Origin: Halarcobacter ebronensis
GTDB lineage: Bacteria > Campylobacterota > Campylobacteria > Campylobacterales > Arcobacteraceae
Length of the DNA stretch: 64,000 nt
Direction of reading: 5' to 3'
Assembly (NCBI RefSeq): GCF_013201825.1
Contig: NZ_CP053836.1
Location: 806,001 to 870,000, forward strand
Position 1 is the first letter of the stretch. Each line of letters opens with the position of its first letter. Positions 56,314 through 64,000 of this stretch are shown here, one piece after another. Both the position numbers and the translations under genes were made by a program. A model generated the notes under the pieces. That model did no database searches. It saw nothing but the letters and a program-made list of their open reading frames with translations, and was not told the DNA's origin.

Positions 56314-57885
56314 ATGTTTAATTTAGGGAAAAGTGAAGAGGAATCTGCAAGACTGATCGCAATGGAAGAAAATTATGCGATAATTTCATTTAAACCAGAA
56401 GGTACAATAATACATGCAAATAGTAATTTTCTAAATGCATTGGGTTACAATCTAAATGAAGTTGTAGGTAAACACCATAGAATGTTTTGTGAAAAATCAT
56501 ATACAAATACATCAGCTTATGAAACTTTTTGGAAAGATTTAGCAAACGGAAAATCGCAAATAAACGAGTTTGAGAGGATTAGAAAAGATGGCAGTTCTAT
56601 TTGGATTCAGGCTTCATATACTCCTGTAAAGGACAATAGAGGTAGAGTAATTAGAGTTGTTAAATTTGCACAAGATATAACTGATGCAAAAAAAGTTATA
56701 GATAATGTAAAAAAATCTATTGAATTAGCGAAAACTGGTTTTATGAAACAAAAAATTGTTGAATCTACTAAAAATGAAAATATTGAAGAACTTAAAAATG
56801 GTATAAATGAACTATTTGAAATAGTATCTTCAAAAATTGATAGTGATTTAAATAGAATATCAAATATCTTATCATCTTTTCAAAAACTAGATTTTACACA
56901 TAGATTAACAGGGGACGATTTAGGGGAAACAGCAATAGGTTTAAATAATTTTGCAAATATTATTAATGAAATGTTAGTGGAAAATAAACAAAATGGTTTA
57001 ACCCTTGATGAAAGTTCAAATATATTACTTACAAATGTGGATATTTTAAATAAAAATTCAAATGAAGCAGCAGCCTCTTTAGAGGAGACAGCAGCAGCTT
57101 TGGAAGAGATTACAGGTAATATCTCATCTAATACTCAAAATGTTGTGAAAATGTCTCAGTTTGCAAATCAAGTAACAAATTCTGTAAATGAGGGTAAAAA
57201 ATTGGCCCATGAGACTACAGAAGCAATGAATGAGATAGATGTGGAAGTAAACTCTATAAATGAAGCAATTACTGTTATTGACCAAATTGCATTTCAAACA
57301 AATATCCTTTCTCTTAATGCTGCTGTTGAAGCAGCAACTGCAGGTGAGGCAGGAAAAGGTTTTGCCGTTGTTGCCCAAGAGGTAAGAAACCTTGCAAATA
57401 GATCTGCTGAAGCTGCTAAAGAGATTAAAAATCTTGTTGAAAATGCAACTAGCAAAGCAAATAATGGTAAATCAATTTCAGATAAGATGATTGAAGGTTA
57501 TAATGAATTAAGTCTTAATATCTCAAAAACTATAGAGTTGATTTCTGATATAGAGGCAGCTTCAAAAGAACAATTAACTGGAATTGAACAGATAAATGAT
57601 GCTATAAATAGTTTAGATCAACAAACTCAACAAAATGCTTCAATAGCTAATCAAACCCATGATGTAGCAGTTCAAACAGATGAAATAGCAAAATTGATTG
57701 TATCAAGTGCAAATGAAAAAGAGTTTATAGGTAAAGATAGTGTAAAAGCAAAAAATTTTGGGAAAAAGAATTTAATAGCTAGTTCATCTATACAAAAAAA
57801 GAGTAAACCAAATCAAAAGCTAAAAGTAGAAAATAATAAAATTAAACCAAAAGTATCAGATGATAGTGAGTGGGAAAGTTTTTAG
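56314..57885 (+). CDS. Soluble PAS-domain chemoreceptor (Aer/energy-taxis type) with WESF tether
   Basis: 523-residue methyl-accepting protein with no membrane helix. An N-terminal PAS domain (about 18-130) has [16 protein letters not shown], the FCEKSY helix region and [16 protein letters not shown], as in PAS-heme or PAS-flavin sensors. A linker leads to the signalling hairpin with [14 protein letters not shown] near 370. The tail ends DDSEWESF, the CheR/CheB tether shared with the receptors at 34862 and 37162. It probably senses redox state or an internal metabolite. It is monocistronic, between two terminators. Confidence 0.92.
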   Translation: MFNLGKSEEESARLIAMEENYAIISFKPEGTIIHANSNFLNALGYNLNEVVGKHHRMFCEKSYTNTSAYETFWKDLANGKSQINEFERIRKDGSSIWIQASYTPVKDNRGRVIRVVKFAQDITDAKKVIDNVKKSIELAKTGFMKQKIVESTKNENIEELKNGINELFEIVSSKIDSDLNRISNILSSFQKLDFTHRLTGDDLGETAIGLNNFANIINEMLVENKQNGLTLDESSNILLTNVDILNKNSNEAAASLEETAAALEEITGNISSNTQNVVKMSQFANQVTNSVNEGKKLAHETTEAMNEIDVEVNSINEAITVIDQIAFQTNILSLNAAVEAATAGEAGKGFAVVAQEVRNLANRSAEAAKEIKNLVENATSKANNGKSISDKMIEGYNELSLNISKTIELISDIEAASKEQLTGIEQINDAINSLDQQTQQNASIANQTHDVAVQTDEIAKLIVSSANEKEFIGKDSVKAKNFGKKNLIASSSIQKKSKPNQKLKVENNKIKPKVSDDSEWESF

Positions 57886-57911
57886 TATTTAAGAATTTTT
57901 AATTGTGGTTA

Positions 57912-57946
57912 AAAGAGGGTCTATATTTAACATAGGCCTTTTTTTA
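57912..57946 (+). terminator. Rho-independent terminator of the PAS chemoreceptor gene
   Basis: GGGTCTAT and ATAGGCC(T) form a stem with one G-U pair, followed directly by a run of seven or more T. Confidence 0.82.
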
Positions 57947-57949
57947 TTA

Positions 57950-57958
57950 TGTTATAAT
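57950..57958 (+). promoter_or_regulatory. Extended -10 promoter of the 61-residue protein gene
   Basis: TGTTATAAT directly after the terminator T tract. The ATG is 24 bases downstream, with AAAGGAG between. Confidence 0.6.
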
Positions 57959-57981
57959 TTATTTTATTTAAAGGAGATATT

Positions 57982-58167
57982 ATGACAGCACAAGATAAAG
58001 AGTTAGAACAACTACATGATGATATTGTAGAGGATGTGGAAGGTTTAATTGAAAAATATATGAGTATTGTTGGTTGGGATGTCCCTGAAAATGATGAACC
58101 AGAAGCTAGAAAAAAGATCTTTAATATTATAAAAGAGACAATTAAAAAAATTGAAAATGAGAAGTGA
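57982..58167 (+). CDS. Small acidic helical protein of unknown function
   Basis: 61-residue cytoplasmic protein, acidic, probably two helices: MTAQDKELEQLHDDIVEDVE and the C-terminal EARKKIFNIIKETIKKIENE. A strong AAAGGAG ribosome-binding site and its own extended -10 promoter support expression. No family is recognised. It precedes argH by 63 bases, but argH has a promoter of its own. Confidence 0.75.
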   Translation: MTAQDKELEQLHDDIVEDVEGLIEKYMSIVGWDVPENDEPEARKKIFNIIKETIKKIENEK

Positions 58168-58195
58168 TTTCAACCCATTTAACTAAATATAGTTA

Positions 58196-58204
58196 TGATA
58201 TAAT
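58196..58204 (+). promoter_or_regulatory. Extended -10 promoter of argH
   Basis: TGATATAAT, 26 bases before the argH ATG. AGGA lies at the usual distance before the start. Confidence 0.6.
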
Positions 58205-58230
58205 TCCCCAATCACCAATTAGGATAATTT

Positions 58231-59622
58231 ATGCCAAATCAAAATAATCAAATATTAAAAAATACAAATGCACAAATATTAGATGAGTTTAATGCTTCAA
58301 TTATGTTTGATAAAGAGTTATATGCTCAAGATATTAGAGGTTCTATTGCTCACTCACAAATGTTATGTAAACAGGGAATCTTAACTAAAGAAGAACAAGA
58401 GGCGATAGAAAATGGTCTTTTACAAGTAAAAGATGAGATAGAGAGTGGAAAATTTGAGTTTTCATTAGCTTTTGAAGATATTCATATGGCTGTTGAGAGT
58501 AGATTAACTGAGATTGTTGGAGAACCGGGGAAAAGACTTCATACAGCAAGAAGTAGAAATGACCAAGTTGCAACAGATTTTAGACTCTATGTACAAGATA
58601 AAAATGAGAGCATAAAAGAACAATTAAAAGAGTTAATTTCTGTTTTTATTGATGTTGCAAATAAACATACAACTACACTAATTCCTGGAATGACTCATTT
58701 ACAACATGCACAACCACTAAACTTCGGTTATCATATGCTTGCATATGCAAATATGTTTAAAAGGGATTATGAGAGATTTGAGAGTTCTTATGAAAGAAAT
58801 AACTATTCTCCTCTTGGTAGTGCAGCACTAGCAGGAACTCCCCATAATATTGATAGATTTTTAACAAGTCAAACTCTAGGATTTATCTCTCCAACAGCAA
58901 ATGCAATGGATAGTGTAAGTGATAGAGATTTTGCTTTAGAGATACTTTTTAATATTTCAACTTCTATGATGCATGTAAGTAGAATAGCTGAAGAGCTTAT
59001 TTTATGGTCTTCATATGAGTTCCAATTTGTAAGAATGAGTGATGAATATGCAACAACAAGTTCTATTATGCCTCAAAAGAAAAATCCAGACGTCCCTGAA
59101 CTCTTAAGAGGAAAAACAGGAAGAGTTTATGGAAATCTTATCTCACTATTTACAGTAATGAAAGGACTTCCTTTAGCATATAACAAAGATACACAAGAGG
59201 ATAAAGAGGGTGTTTTTGATTCTGTTAAAACCATTGAAATCTCACTTAAAATTTTAACTGAAGTAATTAAAACAATGATAGTTAATGTAGATAAAATGGA
59301 AGCAGCTTGTAAAATTGGGCACTTAAGTGCTACAGACTTGGCCGATTTTTTAGTACAAAAACAGAATATGCCTTTTAGAACAGCTTACTATATTACAAAA
59401 GATGTTGTTAGCAAAGCTAACTCTTTAAACAAAGATATTAGTGAATTAAGTTTAGATGAGATTAGAAGTGCAAATGATGAGTTAAAAGATATTAGTGAAG
59501 ATATTGTTATGTATCTTGATTTAAGAAACTCAATGAATGCAAGAAACTCTTTTGGTGGAACTTCAACAATTCAAACCGTTGAACAAATTAAAGTGTTTGA
59601 GCAGTGGCTTAAAAAAGCCTAA
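58231..59622 (+). CDS. argH: Argininosuccinate lyase
   Basis: 463-residue enzyme that splits argininosuccinate to arginine and fumarate, the last step of arginine synthesis. The superfamily signature [14 protein letters not shown] (near 277-290) contains the catalytic Ser loop. [18 protein letters not shown] (about 106-123) and MTHLQHAQP (about 154-162) are the two other conserved regions. The length is normal. It has its own promoter and ends in a palindromic terminator shared with cheV. argC, from the same pathway, lies 2.2 kb downstream. Confidence 0.96.
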   Translation: MPNQNNQILKNTNAQILDEFNASIMFDKELYAQDIRGSIAHSQMLCKQGILTKEEQEAIENGLLQVKDEIESGKFEFSLAFEDIHMAVESRLTEIVGEPGKRLHTARSRNDQVATDFRLYVQDKNESIKEQLKELISVFIDVANKHTTTLIPGMTHLQHAQPLNFGYHMLAYANMFKRDYERFESSYERNNYSPLGSAALAGTPHNIDRFLTSQTLGFISPTANAMDSVSDRDFALEILFNISTSMMHVSRIAEELILWSSYEFQFVRMSDEYATTSSIMPQKKNPDVPELLRGKTGRVYGNLISLFTVMKGLPLAYNKDTQEDKEGVFDSVKTIEISLKILTEVIKTMIVNVDKMEAACKIGHLSATDLADFLVQKQNMPFRTAYYITKDVVSKANSLNKDISELSLDEIRSANDELKDISEDIVMYLDLRNSMNARNSFGGTSTIQTVEQIKVFEQWLKKA

Positions 59623-59624
59623 GT

Positions 59625-59654
59625 AGAAAAAGGAGAAGCGCTTCTCCTTTTTCT
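59625..59654. terminator. Bidirectional palindromic terminator between argH and cheV
   Basis: A perfect 30-base palindrome (AGAAAAAGGAGAAGC and its complement) flanked by A and T tracts on either side, placed between two convergent stop codons. Confidence 0.88.
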
Positions 59655-60556
59655 TATCTAAGATACTGTTTTACAGCTTGATATAAAGCTTGAATATCAG
59701 TTTTACCTATAAAACCTTCAACACCTATTTGAAGCATTTTATTTTTAACAGCATCTGTAGTCATAGATGAATTAACTACTATTGGAATATTACAATATTC
59801 ATCATTTCCTTTTATAAATGAAGCAACTTGGAAACCATCAGCTGCTGGCATCTCAATATCAGTAATAACTAGACCAATATCTTCAGGATCTAACTCTTCA
59901 AGTCTTTTTAAAAGTTGCGCTCCATCTGTATATACTTCATAATTTGCTTTTGCTTTTTTAAAGAATTTAATTAAAACTTCTCTAGCAACATTTGAATCTT
60001 CAGCTGCTAAAATTAGTCTTGAAGTATCAAAAGGTGATTCCACATATTTATTTAGTGTATCTTCACCATCATCAACCCAACCTAAATCTTTTAATAATTG
60101 CTCAGCATTAAATACAGTACATAGTTCATCTTTATTATGAACTCTTACATATGTAGTATAAGTTATTTTAGAGTTTGTCTCTTCTGAATGTCTAAGTTCA
60201 TCTGTTGTTTTTTCAACTATATCAAGCATATCTTTGATCAGAAAACCAACTTTTTTATGGTTAAATTCACAATAGATAATTAATTTATAATCTTGAATAG
60301 CATGTCCAGGATGTCCAAGCCAAGCATCTAGATTAACAAGTGTCACAGGCTCCCCTCTAATAGTTGCAATTCCTGCAATTACATTAGTGTTTGTTGGAGT
60401 GTCATTTATTGTAACTTCTTCAGTAATAATAAATGCTTTAACTTTAGCAATGTTAATTGCATAAATATTATTGTGACCCGTATAAAATACTGCTAACTGC
60501 TGAACATTTCTTAGGTGACCTTGTGTCATTTGTTCAACACTATTGATACCACTCAT
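59654..60556 (-). CDS. cheV: Chemotaxis coupling protein CheV
   Basis: 300-residue protein with a CheW domain (about 20-160, with VIAGIATIRGEPVTLVNLDA) that couples receptors to CheA. A response-regulator domain follows (about 175-300), whose phosphorylated Asp is in VITDIEMPAADGF (near 226), with the conserved Ser/Thr and Lys in VVNSSM and GFIGKTD. CheV buffers or adapts receptor signalling and is universal in Campylobacterota chemotaxis. It is near a PAS receptor but separately transcribed. Confidence 0.95.
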   Translation of the reverse strand: MSGINSVEQMTQGHLRNVQQLAVFYTGHNNIYAINIAKVKAFIITEEVTINDTPTNTNVIAGIATIRGEPVTLVNLDAWLGHPGHAIQDYKLIIYCEFNHKKVGFLIKDMLDIVEKTTDELRHSEETNSKITYTTYVRVHNKDELCTVFNAEQLLKDLGWVDDGEDTLNKYVESPFDTSRLILAAEDSNVAREVLIKFFKKAKANYEVYTDGAQLLKRLEELDPEDIGLVITDIEMPAADGFQVASFIKGNDEYCNIPIVVNSSMTTDAVKNKMLQIGVEGFIGKTDIQALYQAVKQYLR

Positions 60557-60627
60557 AAATACCCTTTGTATGGATTATTGTTAAATTATAATGCTTTTTT
60601 TCTTATACTTAACTTTAGAAAATTATT

Positions 60628-61278
60628 TTACTTTTTCTTATTAATTAGTTTTTTAATTGTAACTGAAGCCATCATAAAACCAAAAGAGCCAGTAACTGCT
60701 TCAAAGCTTCCTTTTTCCAAGCAATTAGGGTTTTCACTTGAAAAAACAACTTTAAATTTTCTTTTAAAGCCTAGTTTTTTTAATTCAGTTCTAATTTTTT
60801 TAATAAAAGGATCATTATATGTATCCCAAATTGATAAATACTCTATTTTGCTTGGATCTAGCCTTTTCGCACTTCCGCTTGTAGAGATTACTCTTGTATA
60901 ATATTTATTTATAAGGTGAACTTTTGGTTTAATATCATCAATAGCATCCAAAATATAATCATAAGATGAAAAATCAAAATTATCAATCCACTCTGGAGTT
61001 ATTTTTGCATGAATTGGTGTGATTTTTGGGTATCTCTCTTTTAAAGCTTCAACCTTTGTTCTTCCAATATTGCCATGACTTCCCAATTGTCTATTCATAT
61101 TTGATTCTTCATAGGTATCAAAATCAACAATTGTTATATTTGTAATTCCTGTATTGTAAAGAGAATCAAGGGCAAAACTTCCAACTCCTCCAACTCCTAG
61201 AAGAATTAGCTTTGCATTTTGAAATATTTTAAAATTCTCTTCACCAAATAGTTTCAGTGTTCTATCATATCTTTGCAT
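60628..61278 (-). CDS. tcdA: tRNA threonylcarbamoyladenosine dehydratase TcdA
   Basis: 216-residue E1-like ATP-dependent enzyme that cyclises t6A37 to ct6A37 in tRNAs. The nucleotide loop GVGGVGSFALDSL (about 29-41) and DFDTYEESNMNRQLGS (about 52-67) are typical, followed by YDYILDAIDDIKPKV. It is shorter than Escherichia coli TcdA (~268 residues) and lacks the membrane-associated C-terminal extension. It could instead be another ThiF/MoeB relative, but the RxxRTLxLFGEENF-like start (RYDRTLKLFGEENF) supports TcdA. Monocistronic, divergent from greA. Confidence 0.85.
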   Translation of the reverse strand: MQRYDRTLKLFGEENFKIFQNAKLILLGVGGVGSFALDSLYNTGITNITIVDFDTYEESNMNRQLGSHGNIGRTKVEALKERYPKITPIHAKITPEWIDNFDFSSYDYILDAIDDIKPKVHLINKYYTRVISTSGSAKRLDPSKIEYLSIWDTYNDPFIKKIRTELKKLGFKRKFKVVFSSENPNCLEKGSFEAVTGSFGFMMASVTIKKLINKKK

Positions 61279-61354
61279 ATCTACTCTTTTATAAAAATTT
61301 CGGTATTATACCAAAGAAAATCAAAACATAAATTTATAGAAATAGGAGGCTTAT

Positions 61355-61840
61355 ATGGATAAAGAGCCAATGACACGTGTCGGGTATGAAAAAATAACAA
61401 AAGAGTTAGAACTATTAAAAAGTAGAGAAAGACCTGATACAGTAATTGCATTAGATGAAGCTAGACAATTAGGTGATTTAAAAGAGAATGCAGAGTACCA
61501 TGCTGCAAAAGATAAATTAGCTTTAATTGATGCACAAATAGCGGAACTTGGTTCAATTATTTCAAAGGCTATAATTATAGATCCTGAAAGTTTGCCTCAC
61601 AATAAAGTTAGTTTTGGCTCAACTGTTGAGTTACTTGATGTTGATACAGAAGAGGAGTTTACCTATGCAATTGTTGGTGGAGTTGAGTCAAATGCAGATA
61701 AAGGAATGATATCTTTCAACTCTCCTTTAGCAAAACAACTATTAGGTAAAGAGGAAGGTGATGAGATAACTGCAAAACTTCCTGGTGGAGAGAGAACATA
61801 TGAGATTTTAAGTGTTACATATAAGGAGCTTAAATTATAA
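61355..61840 (+). CDS. greA: Transcription elongation factor GreA
   Basis: 161-residue GreA that rescues backtracked RNA polymerase by stimulating transcript cleavage. An N-terminal coiled coil (about 1-75) has the tip with acidic residues in EARQLGDLKENAEYHAAKD. An FKBP-like C-terminal domain (about 80-160) has VGGVESNADKGMISFNSPLA and GDEITAKLPGGER. A ribosome-binding site AGGAGG precedes the ATG. Its stop overlaps the argC start by one base. A TATTAT-like -10 near 61305 is a likely promoter. Confidence 0.96.
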   Translation: MDKEPMTRVGYEKITKELELLKSRERPDTVIALDEARQLGDLKENAEYHAAKDKLALIDAQIAELGSIISKAIIIDPESLPHNKVSFGSTVELLDVDTEEEFTYAIVGGVESNADKGMISFNSPLAKQLLGKEEGDEITAKLPGGERTYEILSVTYKELKL

Positions 61841-62844
61841 TGAATGTAGCAATTATTGGAGCTAGTGGATATACTGGTCTTGAATTAATTAAAATATTAA
61901 TAAACCATCCAAAATTTGATATTACTTATATAGCAAACTCAAGTGGAGAAGAGACTCTTGAAGAGTTGCACCCTTGCTTAAAAGATGTATTAAATGTAAA
62001 GGTGCAAAAAGCAGATGCAAAAGAGATTAGCAAAGTGGCAGATTTGGCATTTTTGGCGCTACCTCATAAGACTTCAATGGCTTTTGCAAAAGAGCTTTTA
62101 GAGCTTGGTGTAAAAGTTGTTGACTTAAGTGCTGATTATAGACTTGAACTTGAAACTTATGAAAAACACTATTGTCCCCATGAAGATAAAGAACATATAA
62201 ATGAGGCAGTATATGGTCTTCCAGAATACTATAAAAAAGAGTTAAAAGAGGCAAAGCTAGTTGCAAATCCAGGTTGTTATCCTACAGCTTCACTATTGGC
62301 ACTTCTTCCTTTTGTAGATTTTATAGAAGAGAAAACACCAATTTTTATAGATGCAAAATCAGGAGTTAGTGGTGCTGGGAAAAAATTAAGTGAAACTTCG
62401 CATTTTGTTCATTTAAATGAGAATATTCATGCATATAATCCTTTTAAACATAGACATATGCCAGAGATTCAAGAGAAAGTAAAATTAGTAAAATCAAAAG
62501 AGTTTCAAATAAATTTTGTACCCCACTTGTTACCTATAACAAGAGGAATGTTAGTGTCTGTTTATGCAACACTAAAAGATGAAATTGATGTTGAAAAAAT
62601 TCTTGAAGAGAGTTACAAAAATTCAAAATTTGTTAGAATTAGAAAAACTCCAGTTGATATAAAATCAACAGCAGGGACAAATTTTTGTGATATTTTTGTA
62701 GCAAGAAATGGTAAAGCACTATTTGTAAACTCATCAATAGATAATCTATTAAGAGGGGCTTCATCTCAAGCAGTTGTAAATGCAAACTTAATGTGTGGCT
62801 TTGAAGAAGATGAAGGGATTCCAAAAATAGCATATGTACCTTAA
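61840..62844 (+). CDS. argC: N-acetyl-gamma-glutamyl-phosphate reductase
   Basis: 334-residue NADPH-dependent reductase, third step of arginine synthesis. The nucleotide-binding start AIIGASGYTGLELIKIL (about 4-20), the active-site Cys in NPGCYPTASLLAL (near 148), and the catalytic His region FKHRHMPEI (near 206) are present. It is the long form used in bacteria. It overlaps greA by 1 base and the following metallophosphoesterase by 11 bases, so all belong to one transcript. Confidence 0.96.
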   Translation: MNVAIIGASGYTGLELIKILINHPKFDITYIANSSGEETLEELHPCLKDVLNVKVQKADAKEISKVADLAFLALPHKTSMAFAKELLELGVKVVDLSADYRLELETYEKHYCPHEDKEHINEAVYGLPEYYKKELKEAKLVANPGCYPTASLLALLPFVDFIEEKTPIFIDAKSGVSGAGKKLSETSHFVHLNENIHAYNPFKHRHMPEIQEKVKLVKSKEFQINFVPHLLPITRGMLVSVYATLKDEIDVEKILEESYKNSKFVRIRKTPVDIKSTAGTNFCDIFVARNGKALFVNSSIDNLLRGASSQAVVNANLMCGFEEDEGIPKIAYVP

Positions 62845-63529
62845 TATAAAAAGAGATGCTATTTTTGTAGCAGATTCACATTACAATGAAAAAAGATTGG
62901 AGTTTCGAATCTTTTTAGAGAAGTTGCAAAGTGGTGAAGTGAAGTGTTCTCAACTTTTTTTGATGGGAGATATTTTTGATTTTATTGCTGGGGAGATTGA
63001 TTTTTTCATTAAACAAAATCAAGATATTATTGATAAAATAAATGAGCTTTCAAATAATCTTGAAGTTGTTTATTTAGAGGGGAATCACGATTTTAATTTA
63101 AAAAAACTTTTTCCAAAAGTTTTAATAATTGAGAGAAAAAAGCAACCAGTATTTGCAAAATATGGAGAGAAAAGTGTAAAGATTGCCCATGGAGATATTT
63201 TTACTCCTTGGCATTATAATCTCTATTGTTCCATTATTAGAAATCACTATTTATTAAAAATTTTAAATTTTTTAGATTTTAATTATTTAATTTCAAAAAA
63301 AGTATATTATACTTTAATAGAAAAAAATATTTGTCGCAAAATGGAGGATTTTAACTCCTTTGCCAAGAATAGGGTGAAAAATTATAATTCGGATATTATC
63401 ATAGAAGGACACTACCATGAAGGTAAAAGTTATGAACATGATAAAAAGCTCTATGTAAATATTCCATCACTTTGTTGTGATAAAAAATATTTTAGACTTG
63501 CAGATAGGTTTATTGGGGAGAATTTATGA
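62834..63529 (+). CDS. LpxH-like metallophosphoesterase (UDP-diacylglucosamine hydrolase type)
   Basis: 231-residue calcineurin-like phosphoesterase. The dimetal motifs run in order: ADSHYNE (near 12), MGDIFDF (near 46), EGNHDF (near 80), AHGDIF (near 119) and GHYHEG (near 193). This is the LpxH/LpxI-like group that cleaves UDP-2,3-diacylglucosamine in lipid A synthesis, although Campylobacterota members can differ in substrate. It overlaps argC by 11 bases and is followed by a membrane-protein gene overlapping its stop. Confidence 0.82.
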   Translation: MYLNIKRDAIFVADSHYNEKRLEFRIFLEKLQSGEVKCSQLFLMGDIFDFIAGEIDFFIKQNQDIIDKINELSNNLEVVYLEGNHDFNLKKLFPKVLIIERKKQPVFAKYGEKSVKIAHGDIFTPWHYNLYCSIIRNHYLLKILNFLDFNYLISKKVYYTLIEKNICRKMEDFNSFAKNRVKNYNSDIIIEGHYHEGKSYEHDKKLYVNIPSLCCDKKYFRLADRFIGENL

Positions 63530-64000
63530 GTCATTTAGCTCTTGTTTTTTTATTAGTTGTAGGAGCAATTTTAATATTAGTTTTAGTTGCAATTGCAATT
63601 TTACTATCTAATGGTTCAACAAAGAGCAGCCCTGTTACAAAAAAAAGAACTAATTCAAAAACGTCTTTTCGTGTGCCTATGCCAAAAACATATAGTCTTT
63701 ATGTTCCCCCTGCAATTGAAAAGATGGGAACTTCACTGTTAAAAGAGATTAGTAGAAAAATTTTTGACTCATACAAAACCTTTAATTATAAAGATAAAAG
63801 AATTAGTGAACTTGATGCAAAAGAGTGGCACTCTTGGCAAGTATCTATTCTTTTGGCAATTTTTAAAAGATCTGATGATATTCTAATTTATGATCAAGAG
63901 ACAATTTTTCATAAATTTCTTCTTGATTCAAATGAAAATGATATAAAAAGTTTGATGACTGGAATTATAAAAAAGTATGAAGCATATGTGGACTTTCATG
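63526..64000 (+). CDS. Membrane-anchored protein of unknown function (3' end beyond window)
   Basis: Open frame of at least 158 codons running off the end. An N-terminal helix (about 4-27, LALVFLLVVGAILILVLVAI) is followed by a basic, Ser/Thr-rich linker and a mainly helical soluble region (FDSYKTFNYKDKRISELDAK, then WHSWQVSILLAIFK). No family is recognised from this part. The ATG overlaps the previous stop (ATGA), so it belongs to the greA-argC-phosphoesterase unit. Confidence 0.75.
   Translation, partial: MSHLALVFLLVVGAILILVLVAIAILLSNGSTKSSPVTKKRTNSKTSFRVPMPKTYSLYVPPAIEKMGTSLLKEISRKIFDSYKTFNYKDKRISELDAKEWHSWQVSILLAIFKRSDDILIYDQETIFHKFLLDSNENDIKSLMTGIIKKYEAYVDFH

Overview
The window is AT-rich chromosomal DNA, densely packed with genes on both strands. 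Its gene content points to a free-living or host-associated member of Campylobacterota, most like the Arcobacter group. The evidence is an F0 c subunit with an N-terminal signal-like segment encoded away from other ATP synthase genes, an OprD/Campylobacter-type porin, a Nif-type nifS-nifU pair beside a full suf operon, five chemoreceptors and a CheV in 64 kb, a sigma-54 site of the GGAAC-N5-TTGC form, and frequent extended -10 promoters without a clear -35. I see no insertion sequence, integrase, prophage or CRISPR array. The species call is an inference.

Layout. 1-3.1 kb: 3' part of a polyamine importer operon (potA partial, potB, potC, potD). 3.2-9.1 kb: a DUF155 membrane protein, a GH17-GT2 beta-glucan type synthase, a PEGA/DUF1566 lipoprotein, a porin and tRNA-Leu(GAG). 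9.2-13.6 kb: two tandem chemoreceptors with dCache amino-acid-type sensors whose signalling halves are almost identical DNA. 13.8-16.6 kb: atpE, an AsmA-like protein and a periplasmic rhodanese. 16.7-23.7 kb: a TetR-controlled RND efflux operon, an SDR and a patatin-like lipoprotein. 23.7-29.2 kb: two transporters, a three-lipoprotein operon with an M48 protease, and an AraC regulator. 29.2-34.9 kb: metals and ions, namely a PCu(A)C/SCO copper cassette, NhaA, and a Fur-family regulator divergent from znuA plus a DUF1007-NicO fusion, with paired Zur-like boxes between them. 34.9-39.3 kb: two helical-sensor chemoreceptors. 39.4-43.8 kb: two cystathionine gamma-synthase-like enzymes and a radical SAM-methyltransferase fusion predicted to modify tRNA. 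43.9-48.6 kb: a patatin, small membrane proteins, a YjbQ protein, a Na+/H+ antiporter and an MFS exporter. 48.6-56.2 kb: the suf operon (B-C-D-S-E-T) divergent from nifS-nifU. 56.3-64 kb: a PAS chemoreceptor, argH, cheV, tcdA, then greA-argC-metallophosphoesterase and an unfinished membrane protein.

How the genes work together. Two complete Fe-S assembly routes share one 306-bp divergent control region: suf reads left past an inverted repeat, and nifSU reads right from a sigma-54-like promoter. Three of the five receptors end in a WESF-type CheR/CheB tether; the tandem pair lacks it and probably depends on the tethered ones for methylation. The zinc block looks like one regulon in which the expected znuB/znuC are replaced by a NicO-type permease.

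The most notable items are the radical SAM-MnmC fusion at 42.1-43.8 kb (a possible one-protein route from cmnm5U to mnm5U in tRNA), the homogenised receptor pair, the structured 170-bp spacer inside suf, the Zur-like boxes, and an in-frame 25-residue duplication in one receptor sensor.
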